A DNA stretch of 64,000 bases from Elmis aenea. Its lineage: Eukaryota > Arthropoda > Insecta > Coleoptera > Elmidae. The DNA lies in the NCBI GenBank assembly GCA_947652605.1, contig OX393582.1:16702544-16766543 (forward strand). The letters are read 5' to 3'. Both the position numbers and the translations under genes were made by a program. The notes under the pieces were generated by a model. That model worked only from the letters and a program-made list of their open reading frames with translations, was not told the origin of the DNA and searched no databases. Below, one piece after another: positions 19,735 to 31,576 of this stretch; within the stretch, counting starts at the first letter, position 1; every line of letters begins with the position of its first letter.

Positions 19735-19987
19735 TTTTTTCCGCTCGCGCGGAGACTGCTATAGGGGGGTTGACCCCCCCTTCAGTCGTAAGAGGTACAA
19801 GGATAATGGGTAGGGATGTGGATAGTCAAGGATGGGCAAGGATAGGTGGAAGTACTGCCACAGCATTTGCCTTAACCATAGAGGAAACCACCTGAAACCT
19901 CTACAATGTCAGTCGGCCCTGGGAATCGAACCCAGGACCTCCCGATTACAAGTTAGGTTGTTTTACCAACCAGCCACCAAGCTCGAT
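19735..19987 (-). mobile_element. tRNA-derived SINE
   Basis: On the minus strand the head has an A-box-like TGGCTGGTTGG and B box GGTTCGATTCCC, with CTTGTAATCGG between them in the place of a tRNA anticodon arm (resembling tRNA-Thr(UGU)). The body follows, with GGTTTCCTCTATGG and GGCAAATGCTG, then a CCCCCC/GGGGGG-rich end and a short A-run at the 3' tip. It is transcribed by RNA polymerase III and mobilised by LINE machinery, as known for SINEs. I see no target-site duplication. Short open frames on the plus strand are incidental. Confidence 0.72.
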
Positions 19988-21499
19988 GCTATATGTAGTG
20001 ACCGAAGCAAAGCAAGCGTGCATATTCGTCAAATACAAGAAGATATACACAATTTTACTCAAAGCGAATATGTACGGCATAGTCGCTATTCATGACCAAG
20101 GTCGGTGACGATTATATTCGCCATAACCGCTTAAGAGGTTAATAAAAATAAATCATTAAAAACTAAAATCACCTATATTATAGACCGTATTTTATCGTTC
20201 AAGTGCCATGAAACAAAAAAACAAGTAGAGTGTCCCAACTACAATCAGTTTATTTACTTGGAAAACAAACCGTTGGGTGGTTCTGCACTTGGTACACTAT
20301 TGACAAAGATGGAATATTAAATGCATTCGATTTTTACAGTTATCGAGTTACAATACCAACTTTTTTTTAACATTGGTAGAAGGATTATCAAAATTAAAAG
20401 TAAATCAAAAAGCAATAAATTATTTGGCAAAATTAAAAGATAGCTCTAAATTTGGAAACAGAAGTCGAATCTAACTTTAGAACAATATTATTCAGTGTAT
20501 TACGACGAAAATTGGTTCATTGGCCAAATTTCCTGTGATTTATGCTTTGAAAAATTAAATTTAGATATATATCAAAAACTAAGAGCGTCATTTTGAAAAA
20601 TACGAAATTAAGACTCATTTTTTGAAAATTTAATTTTTTCTGCAGCTAACTAAATCAAAACTACTACTTTTAATCTAATAATGCAGAATAATGTATGTCA
20701 AAAAGCAGTCTCAGAGATTTTTGCCAACTATTGTAGTTAATGAGATGCCCTACAAATACTGCGAATATGGGTTACCCTGTATAATGTATGCATGACTAAA
20801 AGATAGTGTTCAACAAAATCAAGTTACATGGCAGTTTCGAACAACGTGCGGAAACTGAACGAACTCAGAAACGAGGGCCTAGCATATTTCCACATCCCCC
20901 GAGGTATTTTCCTGTCTGCCAGCAAGAGCTTATAACATTCCCATAAGGAGTTCTCACATATCTTAGATTTTGCTTAAGATTGTGTTTGCGCTATATCGTC
21001 ACCAGATACTGATAGTTTGAAAAAAATATTGCTTTCGCTTAAATAAAATTTATTTGCGGCTACACTTTCTGCGTAGTTTGCATGAATACTCTATTACAGG
21101 ACTAATTCTACTAGAGATGATGATAAAATGTCTAATAAATCATAACCTCTATTTCCGCTCTCGAAGTATTAACATAACGATTTACTACTGAAACTTTCAA
21201 AACAATGTCAAATTTATCTGTTTTAACTTTTAACAAGGGTTTAATTAAATTAAGTTAGTTTTGATATTTAGTAAGCGGTTTATCAATATATATGCAACTT
21301 CAAATGTAGTTTAATCTGAGTCAAGTATACGTTGATCCAATTTAATTTGATAAAAATATATTATATTAATTAATAATTATAAAACAAAGAAATAAAATAA
21401 AGAACGTGAAAAATTAATTTACAGGTTTTGCCGTTCGTTTTAAGAAAGGTTTGTGTTATCCGAAATTTAAAAACAAATAATAAATGTATTTTAAATTTG
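19988..21499. other. Mostly unassigned DNA
   Basis: No gene was recognised. A short open piece near 20470-20560 reads LEQYYSVYYDENWFIGQIS, resembling a V-Y-Y-D-x-N-W-x-I-G module common in transposon-associated proteins. It is isolated and may be a scrap. CACCAGATACTGATAG and flanking sequence near 21000 show nothing further. Confidence 0.35.
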
Positions 21500-22375
21500 G
21501 CACTGAACTATCCTCAGACCATTCTCCGGTAATCGTCATCTTAAATTCAAACGTTATACGTAAAGGCAGAGGCCCAACCCTTTGTTCTAAAAGAACGGAC
21601 TGGATAATTTTCGACACATAATAAAAGAAAACTTGTCACTTAAGGTGTCCCTAAAAACTACAACAGACATAGAAAAGCAGTAGAACATTTAAATGGAACT
21701 ATACAACAAAGCCTGGAATTCTACACCAGAAATGGAGGAACTTGAAACAAACGACACATGCTATTTGGCATTAAAACAGAAAATAAGTGAGAAACGCAAA
21801 CTAAGAAAACAATGGCAAACAACAAGACCAAATTCAACAAAGCAGTAAAAGAACTGAAGCACTTTTTACAAGATGACAAAAACAAGGCAATTAAAAACTA
21901 TCTGCAGAGCGTCACTGCAACAGTAGATACCGACTATTCGTTGTGGAAAGGAACTAAAAAACTAAAACAACCACCAAAAACATCCCCCCTCCTGAAAAAG
22001 GACGATGGAAGCTGGGCAAGGAGTGATAAACAGAAAACGAAGCTATTCTCAGAACATTTAACAAAAACATTTCAGAGGAAGATATTAAAGTACAACACTA
22101 TCTGGATGCCCGAGGACAACTGGAATTATCAATGAAACCGTTCAAAGTAACTGCGGTAAGTTCAATGATAAGAATACTTTATCCAAAAAAATCCCCAGGT
22201 TACGATTTAATCACGGGAAAAGTACTGAAAGAGTTACCAGAAACAGGCATAAAATACATTACACAGCTTTTCAATGCCATCATTTCAATAGGTCACTTGC
22301 CTAGTCAGTGGAAAGTTGCTGACATTATTATGATTCTGAAACCCGGCAAACCACCAGAGGAAGTAAAATCATGCA
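21500..22375 (+). pseudogene. Jockey-like LINE fragment
   Basis: It opens with ELSSDHSPVIVILN, the S-D-H motif at the end of the APE-type endonuclease. Next come about 107 open codons of linker (21812-22135), with SLWKGTKKLKQPP and PPLLKKDDGSWARSD-like sequence. Then come SPGYDLITGKVLKELPE and PSQWKVADIIMILKPGKPP, the start of the reverse transcriptase. It breaks off at about 22375, where hAT-derived sequence begins. Several frameshifts; inactive. Confidence 0.75.
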
Positions 22376-23639
22376 GCAAAAAAAAGACAAAATTGAGTGT
22401 GAAAGATGAATCTTGTCCAAGTACCAACCGTTTAGAAAATAGTTCACAAGGAAAACTTTAGATAAATTCGCAAAATCTGAATTTTTGAAAGTAAAATTGA
22501 ACAAAGAAATAGTTCTGAAAGCTGGTGTTGTTAATGGCTGTTCATTTGAAATGTTGGAGTATTCAGGATTCAAAAAAATTTTGAACCCCATTGTTACTGC
22601 GATAGATAAAAAAAAATCAGTAAATTGGGAAAATATTAAATTGCTAATACCAAAGACGGTTTTAAAATTGATTGCTCAAATAAGAACGGCACTCGAAAAA
22701 AAAAAAGATTTATTTAAAAATTGACAGCTATTCGACTAAATAGATCAATTTTGGGAATCAATGCTCAGTTGATAATAGACGGAAAAATAAATCATCGTTA
22801 TTAGAAAGTGATAGTATACTAGGAGCAGTTTATTTGGATCCGCGTTATCAAATTTTACTTTCGACGTCACCAAAATTGCCAGTTGTGCAACATTTGAAAA
22901 ATATTTGGAACAAACTACAATTTTTAGAGAAATCAATTACAGTCACAAATGAACAAGCACAATCGTCTAGTGAAACGTCCGATGAAAAGGTAGAGGATTT
23001 TTTAAGAATTAAAGAATTGGCAATACAGACGCATAGATTCCCTATTTCTACAGATGTGGACATTGAATTCATATTGAGTAACTTTGACCATGTTCAAAGA
23101 TTAGACAGAAAAAAAAAAACATATTTTAGAATTTTGGGAGGAAAATAAAAATACATATCCTCATTTATACAAAATTGCAATGAGTGGTTTTAGGAGCTCC
23201 AGCAACACAAGTTAGTGTTGAAAGGGCCTTTTCTGGTTTAAAGTTTATTCTACGAGACAATAGAAACAGTTTAAATGAAAATACGTTGGAAAATATTTTA
23301 ATAATTAGAGGCAACTTACATCTTTTTAAATTATACATAAATATACCAAAGAGTCCTGTTTACTTTTCGTTTATACATAATTATGCTTCGTTTAATAAAT
23401 TATATTATTAACATAATATATTATATACTTCTAGTTCTAATTATTATACTTTATTAGTATACCAAATAAAAACATTTAAAAAATTTAAATATTTAAAAAT
23501 TAATCACTCGGAGCTGAACCGAAAACCGACAAAAACCGTTATTTTTTCCCGAACGAAAACCGGAACTGAACTGATATATATTTTTTTAATTGAACCGGAA
23601 TGAAAACCGAAACGAAAAAAATTACGGTTCGAAGCCCTG
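22376..23639 (+). pseudogene. hAT transposase, degenerate
   Basis: Successive frames give an alpha-helical middle (22485-22724), LGAVYLDPRYQILL and a following linker (22820-23148). Then comes APATQVSVERAFSGLKFIL, the highly typical hAT C-terminal dimerisation motif (23190-23340). The 3' flank is rich in CCGAAAACCG repeats and ends with ACGGTTCGAAGCCCTG, the hAT right terminus. The BED finger and catalytic core are lost, and no left terminus was found beside the Jockey piece. Confidence 0.75.
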
Positions 23640-23795
23640 GTGTAAACTACCACCAACGGTTAAGTGCTCATCCAAACATACTAGTATGACTCAACTCCGT
23701 AAAAGAATGACTGGTTACCGTAGGCTTAAGCGCTGCGCTCCAAGTGACTTACCTACTAGATTTAATTCTCAATTTTAATCGTAGTAACAAAACAA

Positions 23796-25249
23796 GATGC
23801 CAAAGGACTGGAATACTAGTATAATCATACCACTACACAAAAAAGGGGGAAAGGAGAACTGTAAAAACTATAGACCCATAGCTTTGCTAAATACCGCCTA
23901 CAAAATCTTAGCGAAGTTGATAAATAAGAGACTAAAGACACACGCTGAGAAAATACTAGGAGACTACCAAAATGGCTTTAGATCTGGTCGATCTACCATA
24001 GATGCTATACACACTTTAGACCAAATACTCCAAAAAATGTGGGAACATAATAAAGAGATACACGTAGCTTTCATAGATTTTAAAACTGCCTTCGACTCGG
24101 TTAAAAGAAAAGAATCGCTAAGAGAATTGGAACTATTGGGAATACCGGGGAAACTAATAACACTGCTAGAAATGACCCTCAACAACACAACAGCAAAAGT
24201 GAGATTCCAAGGAATAACAACAGAACCCTTCAAAGTAAACAAAGGCGTAAAACAAGGGGACTCACTATCCCCCACCATATTTAATTTAATACTAGAAGGT
24301 GCACTACGAAAAGCGAAACTAGATAAAAAAAACATCATGATCAACCAAATACAAATAATAGCGTATGCTGACGATATAGCAATTATAGGGAATAGAAGAG
24401 AAGACCTAATAAGAGCGATAGATCAACTAGACAAAGAAGCAAAAAAACTGGGTCTGGAAATAAATGAAGAAAAAACAAAATATATGAAGATAGGAAAAGA
24501 AAATATGCACTTACAGAACGATCTACAAACAAAAGAATACACCTTCGAAGAAGTTAATACTTTCAACTACTTAGGCGTGACAGTGGGACAAGCTGGAAAG
24601 AACAGAGCGAAGGAGAGAATTCTGAAGGGAAATCAAGCATACGGCAGAAACAAAACCCTACTAAAGAGCAAAACAATAAGCAAAACAACAAAAATAAAAA
24701 TTTACAAAACCCTGATAAGACCCGTCATAACATATGCCATGGAAACAGTAGCAATAAATAAGAAAGAGGAGGAAGAATTAAAAATAGTGGAGAGGAAAAT
24801 AATGAGAGCAATACTAGGTCCTAACGTAACAAGAGATGGAGAAGTAAGACTGAGAAGGAACAAAGAAATAGAGGAAAAACTCGGAGGAGAAAACATCACT
24901 CGACACATCAAAGTACAGCGACTACGATGGGCAGGACACATCATGCGAAGGAAACCAACCGCAATGCTCAGGAGGGTAACAGAATGGATTCCTATTTGGC
25001 CCAGAAACAAGGGTAGACCAAGGAAAAGATGGAGAGACGCCCTGGAGGAAGATGCAAAGGCACTGGGAATAAGGGAATGGAAATTTAAATGCAAAGACAG
25101 GAAAGAATGGAAGAAAATAACGGAGGCAGCCAGAACTAATGAGCTTGAAAATTAGAGGAGAGGACTGATCCACCTCATTAAATGGATCTACAATGCCTCG
25201 GCGTTAGCCATAATCCTTAGGATTATACGGCTCAATGAATGAATGAATG
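23796..25249 (+). mobile_element. 5'-truncated RTE-like LINE insertion with target duplication
   Basis: The insertion is bracketed by AACAAAACAA at 23786-23795 and again at 25250-25259, a 10-bp target-site duplication. It ends in four AATG units (25233-25248), the short tandem repeat typical of RTE-type 3' ends in place of poly-A. The 5' side is cut inside the reverse transcriptase gene. Its open frame is undamaged, so it is one of the youngest insertions here. Confidence 0.85.
23797..25155 (+). CDS. RTE-like reverse transcriptase, C-terminal 452 residues
   Basis: The open frame covers most of an RT domain. DWNTSIIIPLHKKGGK and YRPIALLNTAYKILAK (RT 1) come near the start, then FRSGRSTIDAIH (2a), FIDFKTAFDSVKR (A, about residue 95), KGVKQGDSLSPTIFNL (B) and IIAYADDIAIIG (C, the Y-A-D-D active site, about residue 190). 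The connection domain follows, then RLRWAGHIMRR and NKGRPRKRWRDAL near the end. The APE endonuclease and the first part of the RT are missing. The ATG at the start is incidental and lies next to the truncation, with an in-frame TAA at 23785. It cannot retrotranspose alone and whether it is expressed is unknown. Family assignment rests on the tail motifs and the AATG end. Confidence 0.85.
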   Translation: MPKDWNTSIIIPLHKKGGKENCKNYRPIALLNTAYKILAKLINKRLKTHAEKILGDYQNGFRSGRSTIDAIHTLDQILQKMWEHNKEIHVAFIDFKTAFDSVKRKESLRELELLGIPGKLITLLEMTLNNTTAKVRFQGITTEPFKVNKGVKQGDSLSPTIFNLILEGALRKAKLDKKNIMINQIQIIAYADDIAIIGNRREDLIRAIDQLDKEAKKLGLEINEEKTKYMKIGKENMHLQNDLQTKEYTFEEVNTFNYLGVTVGQAGKNRAKERILKGNQAYGRNKTLLKSKTISKTTKIKIYKTLIRPVITYAMETVAINKKEEEELKIVERKIMRAILGPNVTRDGEVRLRRNKEIEEKLGGENITRHIKVQRLRWAGHIMRRKPTAMLRRVTEWIPIWPRNKGRPRKRWRDALEEDAKALGIREWKFKCKDRKEWKKITEAARTNELEN

Positions 25250-25259
25250 AACAAAACAA

Positions 25260-25540
25260 ACCCCAGTAGCTAATCATTAACTAATAGTTAAGCAACTAAA
25301 AGGAGCTCGCCAATGGACAACCTCCTACATGACAATGTATCAGTTTCATATAAATTACTGAATGTCCATTTGGGACAGATTGTAATATTCTGGGAGTCAA
25401 ACATAAACAAAAACAAAACCAAAATTGGCACATTTTTCCTATTTACGTAATTATAGCTCCTATAGTTTCTGAAAAGCACCTTAAGGCCAACGTATTTTGT
25501 ACATATTGTATAACTTAACATCTAGTTAGCTAAAACTTTT
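25260..25540. other. AT-rich stretch, no gene recognised
   Basis: A small minus-strand frame (25288-25521) has no recognisable motif. Confidence 0.4.
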
Positions 25541-25976
25541 TTTACTAATTTTAAAAATGTATTACATGATTATGTTATTCACATAAACAACGTATTTATT
25601 TGAAAAAAGGTTTTCATTTGTTTAAAATATCTAATGACAAGATGAAAATCAAGTTTGTCGCCCATAAGAAATTGACAAGTTAGTACCTATAAAACAAAAC
25701 GGAATCGCCACAGCAACAAATTGATGGCACCATTAAAAGTAAAATAAAAAGTAGCCTTGTAAAAGTTTTTACATATTTAAAAAAAAAATGTAAATAAAAA
25801 AGTTGTAGCAAAAAACGAAAAGTTTCAGTTTTTTAATTTTTTTAAAAAACAGTTAAAGATATTTCAAATCTGTTTTGATATTATTGATGAGCATAAAATT
25901 TAGCAACTTTGCCAGATTTGAACCTAACCACTATTTTCAGTAATAAGCGAGATCCCCATTGTCGAGTGCGACCCTG
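25541..25976. repeat. Fold-back-related element (family H), inverted copy 1
   Basis: The right end ATAAGCGAGATCCCCAT through GACCCTG and TA is the complement of the start of the copy at 27006. Farther in, AGCAACTTTGCCAGATTTGAACC and CGCCCATAAGAAA also match that copy. The left boundary is not clear. Confidence 0.5.
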
Positions 25977-27005
25977 TATACCACGCTCAGGGATACACAA
26001 TAGGCAACAACTACAAAATTTTTCTACAGAATACGATAAAGCGTTTTTTCCCATAAATTTAACAAGCAATGTAAATATATCTTTCTCAGCATGAATAAAA
26101 ATTGTAGATCGTCAGATGGCAATATATTTAGACAATATTCCTTTAAAAATTGAAAATGTGGCGTTACAAGATAAGGTCATATTTCTTTCTGTAATTGGAA
26201 CTTTATGTATATCGGAAGTAAGTACAGTGGCTGGTTCCGGGGGCCGTCGATGCATTATTCAATTCTGTTGCCATGCTGTCGATTCTGTAAGAACAATATT
26301 TCTGTTTGAAAAATCGTTCCCCGAATCTGCTATTTCTTTGAAGCCGCTCACTGTTATTTTCCGGTTCACAGTTGCTCCAGTGATAAATCCCGGGATAAAT
26401 CTCTTTATACTTCATCGGAACGACACAAAAGAAGAGACCCTACATCGTACGTATATTTTCCCGTGCCAAGTTACGGTTTCAGATTTTTCATTTTCAGGTC
26501 GTATTTTACGCACACTTAAAATGTAGTTATACTAAATAATAATGCGCTACGTTATTTAACCTAATGTAAAATATAACGCATAATTTATTACTCTGGGAAG
26601 TAAAATGTGTTTTTGGTTGCTGGCAATTAGCGGAAGGCTAATATATTTTCAAAATAATTTACTTATTTTTCCACCTTTCTGGTACAGTGTGCAAACAAAT
26701 TTACATAAATAAACATATTTTAAAAGCCTAATAATAGAAAATAAAACATTTGAACAATTTATTTTTCAAGTTAGATTAGATAGGCAGAGTATAAAATTTC
26801 TTGTGTGCTTACTATGTGCAACAGATTACACATACTATTGATAGGAAAAAAAGTTTTTATTTACGTTGTTAGTAAGAATCTAAACTACAAATGTCTACTT
26901 TCCTAAAAAAATTTAAAAAATTGTAAAACGTCAATTCCTTGTGTTGTTTAATAAACTTTCCTATTATCAACATTAAAAAGATGAAATTTAGTATGTATAT
27001 GTAAA
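25977..27005. other. Unexplained 1-kb segment between inverted family H copies
   Basis: Locally higher in GC than its surroundings. A 136-codon frame is open on the plus strand (26116-26526), and on the minus strand one frame over the same span has only two stops in about 140 codons. I recognise no family in either. It could be an old coding piece between two elements, or chance. The rest of the segment is AT-rich and featureless. Confidence 0.35.
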
Positions 27006-27615
27006 CAGGGTGATTGAAATTCGAGTTTAAGCATGGGGATCTCGCTTATTATAGTAGCCAGAGTATAGGTTTAAATTTGGCAAAGTTGCTAAATATGATG
27101 CTCATTAATAATCCGAAGAGAAATTGGAAGTATCTCAAACAATATCCGAGAAAACTAGGAAAACCAGGAAAATACGATTTTTGAAAATCGTCTATAACTC
27201 CTTTGAAGTTTGAAATATTTCAAATGTGTTTAAAACATTGTCCAAGCAACTTTTTAAGCCGCATCGGATGGTGGTCACAAATTTTTCCTAGATCGATTCG
27301 TTTTTGTTTTATGACAACCAACTTTGTTTTTTCTTATGGGCGCAAGTTTTGCTATTTACATAATCGAATAGCATTTATTTTTCTGAATCCATTGATGTAT
27401 CACACGTGGTATTTTACTTGTTTATTCATTGTCAAATTTAAAAAAAAGGTTTTAAACAAAAACCATTATAAATCAAGTAGGCCGGTCGTTGTAGTTTATG
27501 TTGTTTCCATGACAACCTATCAACAAACTAAAAGTTTTGAAAGCCTATTACTTGTCACAATAATAAATTCGTAAAAATGAACTTTAATAACGAAGAAAAA
27601 CGCTATGAAAAGAAA
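27006..27615. repeat. Fold-back-related element (family H), copy 2, with transposase start
   Basis: It starts CAGGGTGATTGAAATTCG after TA-rich DNA, then ATCTCGCTTATTATAG and TGGCAAAGTTGCTAAAT, matching copy 1 in inverse. At 27577 ATG begins MNFNNEEKRYEKKN before a stop. This is like the first codons of DUF4817-type mariner transposases (compare the intact one at 40671) and suggests a deletion derivative. The right boundary is unclear. Confidence 0.45.
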
Positions 27616-28088
27616 AATTAACAATCGATTATTAATGATTATATTGATATTACGAGTGATACGAAAACAGTAAAGAATAAAGTAGAAGTAACTACAAAAC
27701 GTGCCCGAACATCATATTATAGTGCTGCCATGCCCAGAAATAATAACAATGACAACAGGCAAGAAGATAAAACTAGGTTTATTAAAAAGTGACAATTGTT
27801 TGCAAAAACCAATAACAATCAGTAATAATAAGTACATGTTTTTTAACACCTGTGCATTTAATTGTTTTTTTTCCAGATAATTGCTGCAGCCTATTGCGAT
27901 AGAGTGGACTATAAAAAAAATGTGCATAATGTTAACATGTTATTAACGAATTCTTTACAAAAAAAATTAAAACAGGGCTCTGTAACAATTTCCAATTATT
28001 TGGACAGAGCAAACACACTAACTATTAAGTATTTTCAGTGATCGCAAATAACTTATATTATATTTTTACTTATTTTTCGTGTTTAAAT
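27616..28088. other. AT-rich stretch, nothing recognised
   Basis: No gene recognised. GTTTAAAT at the end (28081-28088) is the left half of the target duplication of the next element. Confidence 0.5.
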
Positions 28089-29519
28089 CAGGGACCCAGA
28101 CCGGACCGTTAAAAGACCGTAACCGGACCGGACCTTTCTGAAAATATGACGAACCGAAACCGAAACCGGACCGTTATGTAAGGACCGTAAACCTGACCGA
28201 AACCGGTAATTTTTTCGGTACGGACCGAAATTTTCGGCAAAGATCGCGAACTGTCGGTTGTCGCGTCGGTTACCAATGAAATGAATGATACTTTTTGTAG
28301 CTTGTATTGTGCGTGTGCCGACAAAGTACAATAAACTGAAGGTGTTCTGTTTTAAGTAAAAAAAGTGTTTATTTAAGAATTAAGACATGATGGGTAGACA
28401 AAAAGTAAATTGGGCCCATAATTACTTTTCATTTGATCCGTTGAAATAGATTTTACTAGCTGCTCTAGCTCTAACACGACTGAAAATACCTTTACCGACG
28501 AAATGGAAATATTTTTAAAAGAAAAAGATGAAGAAAAACTCGGAAGGAGTCCAGATAATACCTACTCACTTGAAATTGACATTGAAAAATTAATTCGTTC
28601 TTTTTATACTTAGCAAAAACGTTTAAACTACAAAATCAATGTTATCTTATTTTGGACAAACATTAAATTTTCGCGACCTGAATTATATAAATTAGCCGTT
28701 GTTGTATTATCGGCGTCGCCAACCCAGGTTAGCGTAGAACGCTTGTTTTCTAGACTTTCGTTCATCTTTAATAATTTAAGAACCAACTTAAAGGATTTTA
28801 CTTTGCAAAAACAGTTCCTAGTTAAATTAAACAGAAATTTCTGCAGTGGTAGAGAACAACAAACAACAAAAGAACCAAGGTAAGAAAATTTGATATTATC
28901 TACTATACTTAAAATAAATGACTAAATATGCGGTTATTTTTTTATTTTAGTGTCATAGACGTCGACGTCGACTTTTTTTGGAACTGGAACAACAAGTAGC
29001 GACAGCTCCGAACAATCGGACATTGTAAGAAAACGAGCACGTCAAAGTTCTATTTTAGACTGGTTGGGTTAGCGCCACAATTTTATTTTTAAAAAAAATT
29101 TGGTAAAAATACCAATTGGTTAATTTATGATGGAAAAACAATTGTGTTAAAGAAAATTTTGATTGTTTTCATTTGTTAATTTATGGGGTAAAAAATAAAC
29201 GATGAAAAAATACATGTGTGATTTTCTTTTTCTATTTCCATTTCCACTAATATAAATTAGAACAGCTTTTTGTTAGTGAAATTTACGATCTGTCACTATA
29301 AAACATTCAGTAAATAGTTTGTGTGAACATAAACCACTGTTAATATTGAGGTTTTAGTAAAGATTGCTTTTATTTTTTAAAAAACCGGATCGAAAAAGAC
29401 CGCGGTTAAGACCGGGGTCCACGTAAAAAAAACCGAAACCGAAACCGGACCTTTATTTTAAAATATTGTAAGACCGTAACCGAAACCGGACCCCAAAATC
29501 CAAAGGGTCCGGGTCCCTG
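28089..29519 (+). mobile_element. hAT element with perfect 8-bp target duplication
   Basis: The ends are CAGGGACCCAGACCGGACC and, complemented, CAGGGACCCGGACCC. GTTTAAAT occurs on both sides (28081-28088 and 29520-29527), the 8-bp duplication typical of hAT. Both subterminal regions are packed with ACCG/CCGGAC motifs. Inside is only the C-terminal part of a transposase, so this is a non-autonomous, decayed copy. Confidence 0.85.
28475..29065 (+). pseudogene. hAT transposase C-terminal remnant
   Basis: From about 28690 one frame reads LASASPTQVSVERLFSRL-like sequence (as VLSASPTQVSVERLFSRLSF), the hAT dimerisation domain. It continues FNNLRTNLKDFTLQKQF, as expected for that family. Upstream pieces (TFTDEMEIFLKEKDEEKLG, SLEIDIEKLIRSFY) would be the linker. 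Stops and shifts are present and the catalytic domain is absent. Confidence 0.7.
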
Positions 29520-29599
29520 GTTTAAATAGTTTTAATTAATTCTTTTTCTTCATCTTTGATTGTAGAAAATCTACGTCCTGTGTTTCGTCAGACCAGATA

Positions 29600-29770
29600 A
29601 TCACCGTTTTCCTCGTAAGTTGAACTTGAACCCAGTTTTCCATTCATGTTTTCGAAGGACGTCCTGGGTTGCGTGTTTCAGCTGACTTTAGGTTCTGTGC
29701 AAATCTAATCAGTCTGCTTACATGCTCATTTCTTTCGTTTTTTGCGAATTTTACCGCATCAGTTACATTG
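29600..29770 (-). pseudogene. LINE C-terminal scrap
   Basis: On the minus strand DAVKFAKNERNEHVSRLIRF is followed by TRNPGRPSKT-stop-MENW. This order (a helix ending in H-V-S-R, then GRP-x-K-x-W) is that of LINE ORF2 C-termini. Only this part survives. Confidence 0.5.
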
Positions 29771-30101
29771 TATTGTTGTCACATATCTTTTTACGAATTC
29801 GATCCAGTATTTATTTTCTAACAATTCTCAGGGTGTTCCTTTTAGCTGTGTTTCTTTAGTTTTAGCGCTTTCTGCGCGCGTCTTAATTCTTAAGTCATAA
29901 TTGATCCCACTATTATTCAATAAATTTTTATTTTGCTGTCCATGCCAAATATTTATTCTTCCACGTAATATCTCTATGTTTGCCGATATTATTTATCTTT
30001 ACATTGCATGATGTTTTACTTCCTTGGTTATATTTCTATTACTTTACGTATTCTTTTGTTATTTCTGTATTTCTCTCATTAGCTTCTGTCATGTTGTAAA
30101 G
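29771..30101. other. AT-rich stretch, nothing recognised
   Basis: T-rich, no gene recognised. Confidence 0.45.
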
Positions 30102-30321
30102 CAGGGCTGTCCAACTGGGAGCCCGCGGGCCACATCCTACCCGCGAAAGAACTTTTGTGGCCCCCAAACATCTTACAAAAACTCATTCAACTTAACCGTT
30201 AAGACAATTTACTTATACATAAAATTTTGTTTAGTCTTTTAGAATTATACTTAATAGGGGCCCGCCAAAACTTTGAAGAACAAAAAATGGCCCGCACTTA
30301 TATAGAAGTTGGACAGCCCTG
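30102..30321. mobile_element. hAT MITE, 220 bp
   Basis: CAGGGCTGTCCAACT at the left and AGTTGGACAGCCCTG at the right are perfect 15-bp inverted ends, followed inwards by GGGAGCCCGCGGGCCAC and GGCCCGC motifs. Flanking TTGTAAAG and TCATAGAG are 5/8 identical, perhaps a decayed duplication. No open frame of note. Confidence 0.75.
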
Positions 30322-31576
30322 TCATAGAGGATAAAATGATATTACATGTATTATTTTGTTTGTAAATATCTTGGAGGTTCTCCTTTCATTGACTTGTTTC
30401 ATTGTCGCTAATGTCACATTTTCTGTTTATGATTTTAATTAATTAAAAACTATAATAATAACCATATATTCTTGAAATTTTGTTAATTAGTAAAGGATGA
30501 GTCTCGTTAATTATCCAACTCCAAAAGATGTAGAACCGAGAAATCCAAATAACTGCCTAACTTAATATGAACATTCATACACTTGATAAGTTTAGGTAAA
30601 AGGTTGTCACGGCAACAACCTCAACAAAAGCGCTGTCGGTACATTTCATCAACCAGCATATGCGACCCAAGGCATGTAATCCACGAAAGAGGCATAGCAG
30701 AAATTTATAGAAGGCCAACACAAGCAGTGTGAAGCGTTTAATCTAAGGACGACATATTGGACGTTTTATAGCAATGTTAGTCGAAGATATTGTATACGTT
30801 TTATTACCGTTTTAGGACTTGTCTCTATAGCAATTTAGCTGAACCATCCTGTGGCAGTAATAGTAATGATTCATACTCTTCATTCCAGCAAACGTAATTT
30901 AAATTTCTTATGTTACAAGGATCTATGGTACTAAGGGACGGACTGCGAAGAATGGCAAAATCTAGCAAGAACCATTTTGATAAAATTTGCTTTTTAACAA
31001 GTGCTTAAATGAAACACCAAAAATACATTAATACATTTTGGCCGGTAAATTGGAATTGTCCGAAACGAAAAATTAGTGCAGCATTATTATACACATATTA
31101 TATATTATACTCATATACTGTTTTAGTGTAAATATTAAACAAGGAGTGTATAAATTTGCTTGAATGGATGTTAATCGTTGAAATCGTGTCTACTTCCAAA
31201 TTATATGTAAAATACAGGTAATGTTTTTTAGTTATTAATGTTTAGTTATGATGTTTATTCGTCTTTGAGTATAATAAAGTACAAAGCTGGAAGATTTTCT
31301 TACACTATAAACGATAAACAAACTCCTTTAAATGGCGTACATTTATGACTTTGCAAAGTTGAACTCTTTCTGTGGAATTGTCCATGTCAGCTGTAAGTGT
31401 CGATGGCTGTAGAGCCCTAATTTCTGCGCAATAAAATTGTACAGTAATGTTAGTACAAACGATTGGTTTGAGGCCCCTTATATGTGATGCCCAAGGCAAG
31501 TTGCCTTTGCCCATATGATACAGCATACAGCGCCACTACCCGTAGCTCATCATAAGTAATTAATCGTGAGTGATTT
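30322..31576. other. AT-rich stretch, no gene recognised
   Basis: No coding motif was found on either strand. A GGCCCCTTATATGTGATGCC segment near 31473 is GC-richer but is not assigned. Confidence 0.4.

Noticed and set aside
23964..25173. Minus-strand frames of 83-130 codons
   Set aside because: Antisense shadows of the RTE-like reverse transcriptase.
27203..27574. 123-codon frame
   Set aside because: Repeat-derived sequence of the family H element, with no recognisable domain.
28083..28331. Minus-strand 82-codon frame rich in Arg and Gly
   Set aside because: Generated by the repeated ACCG/CCGGAC motifs of the hAT end.
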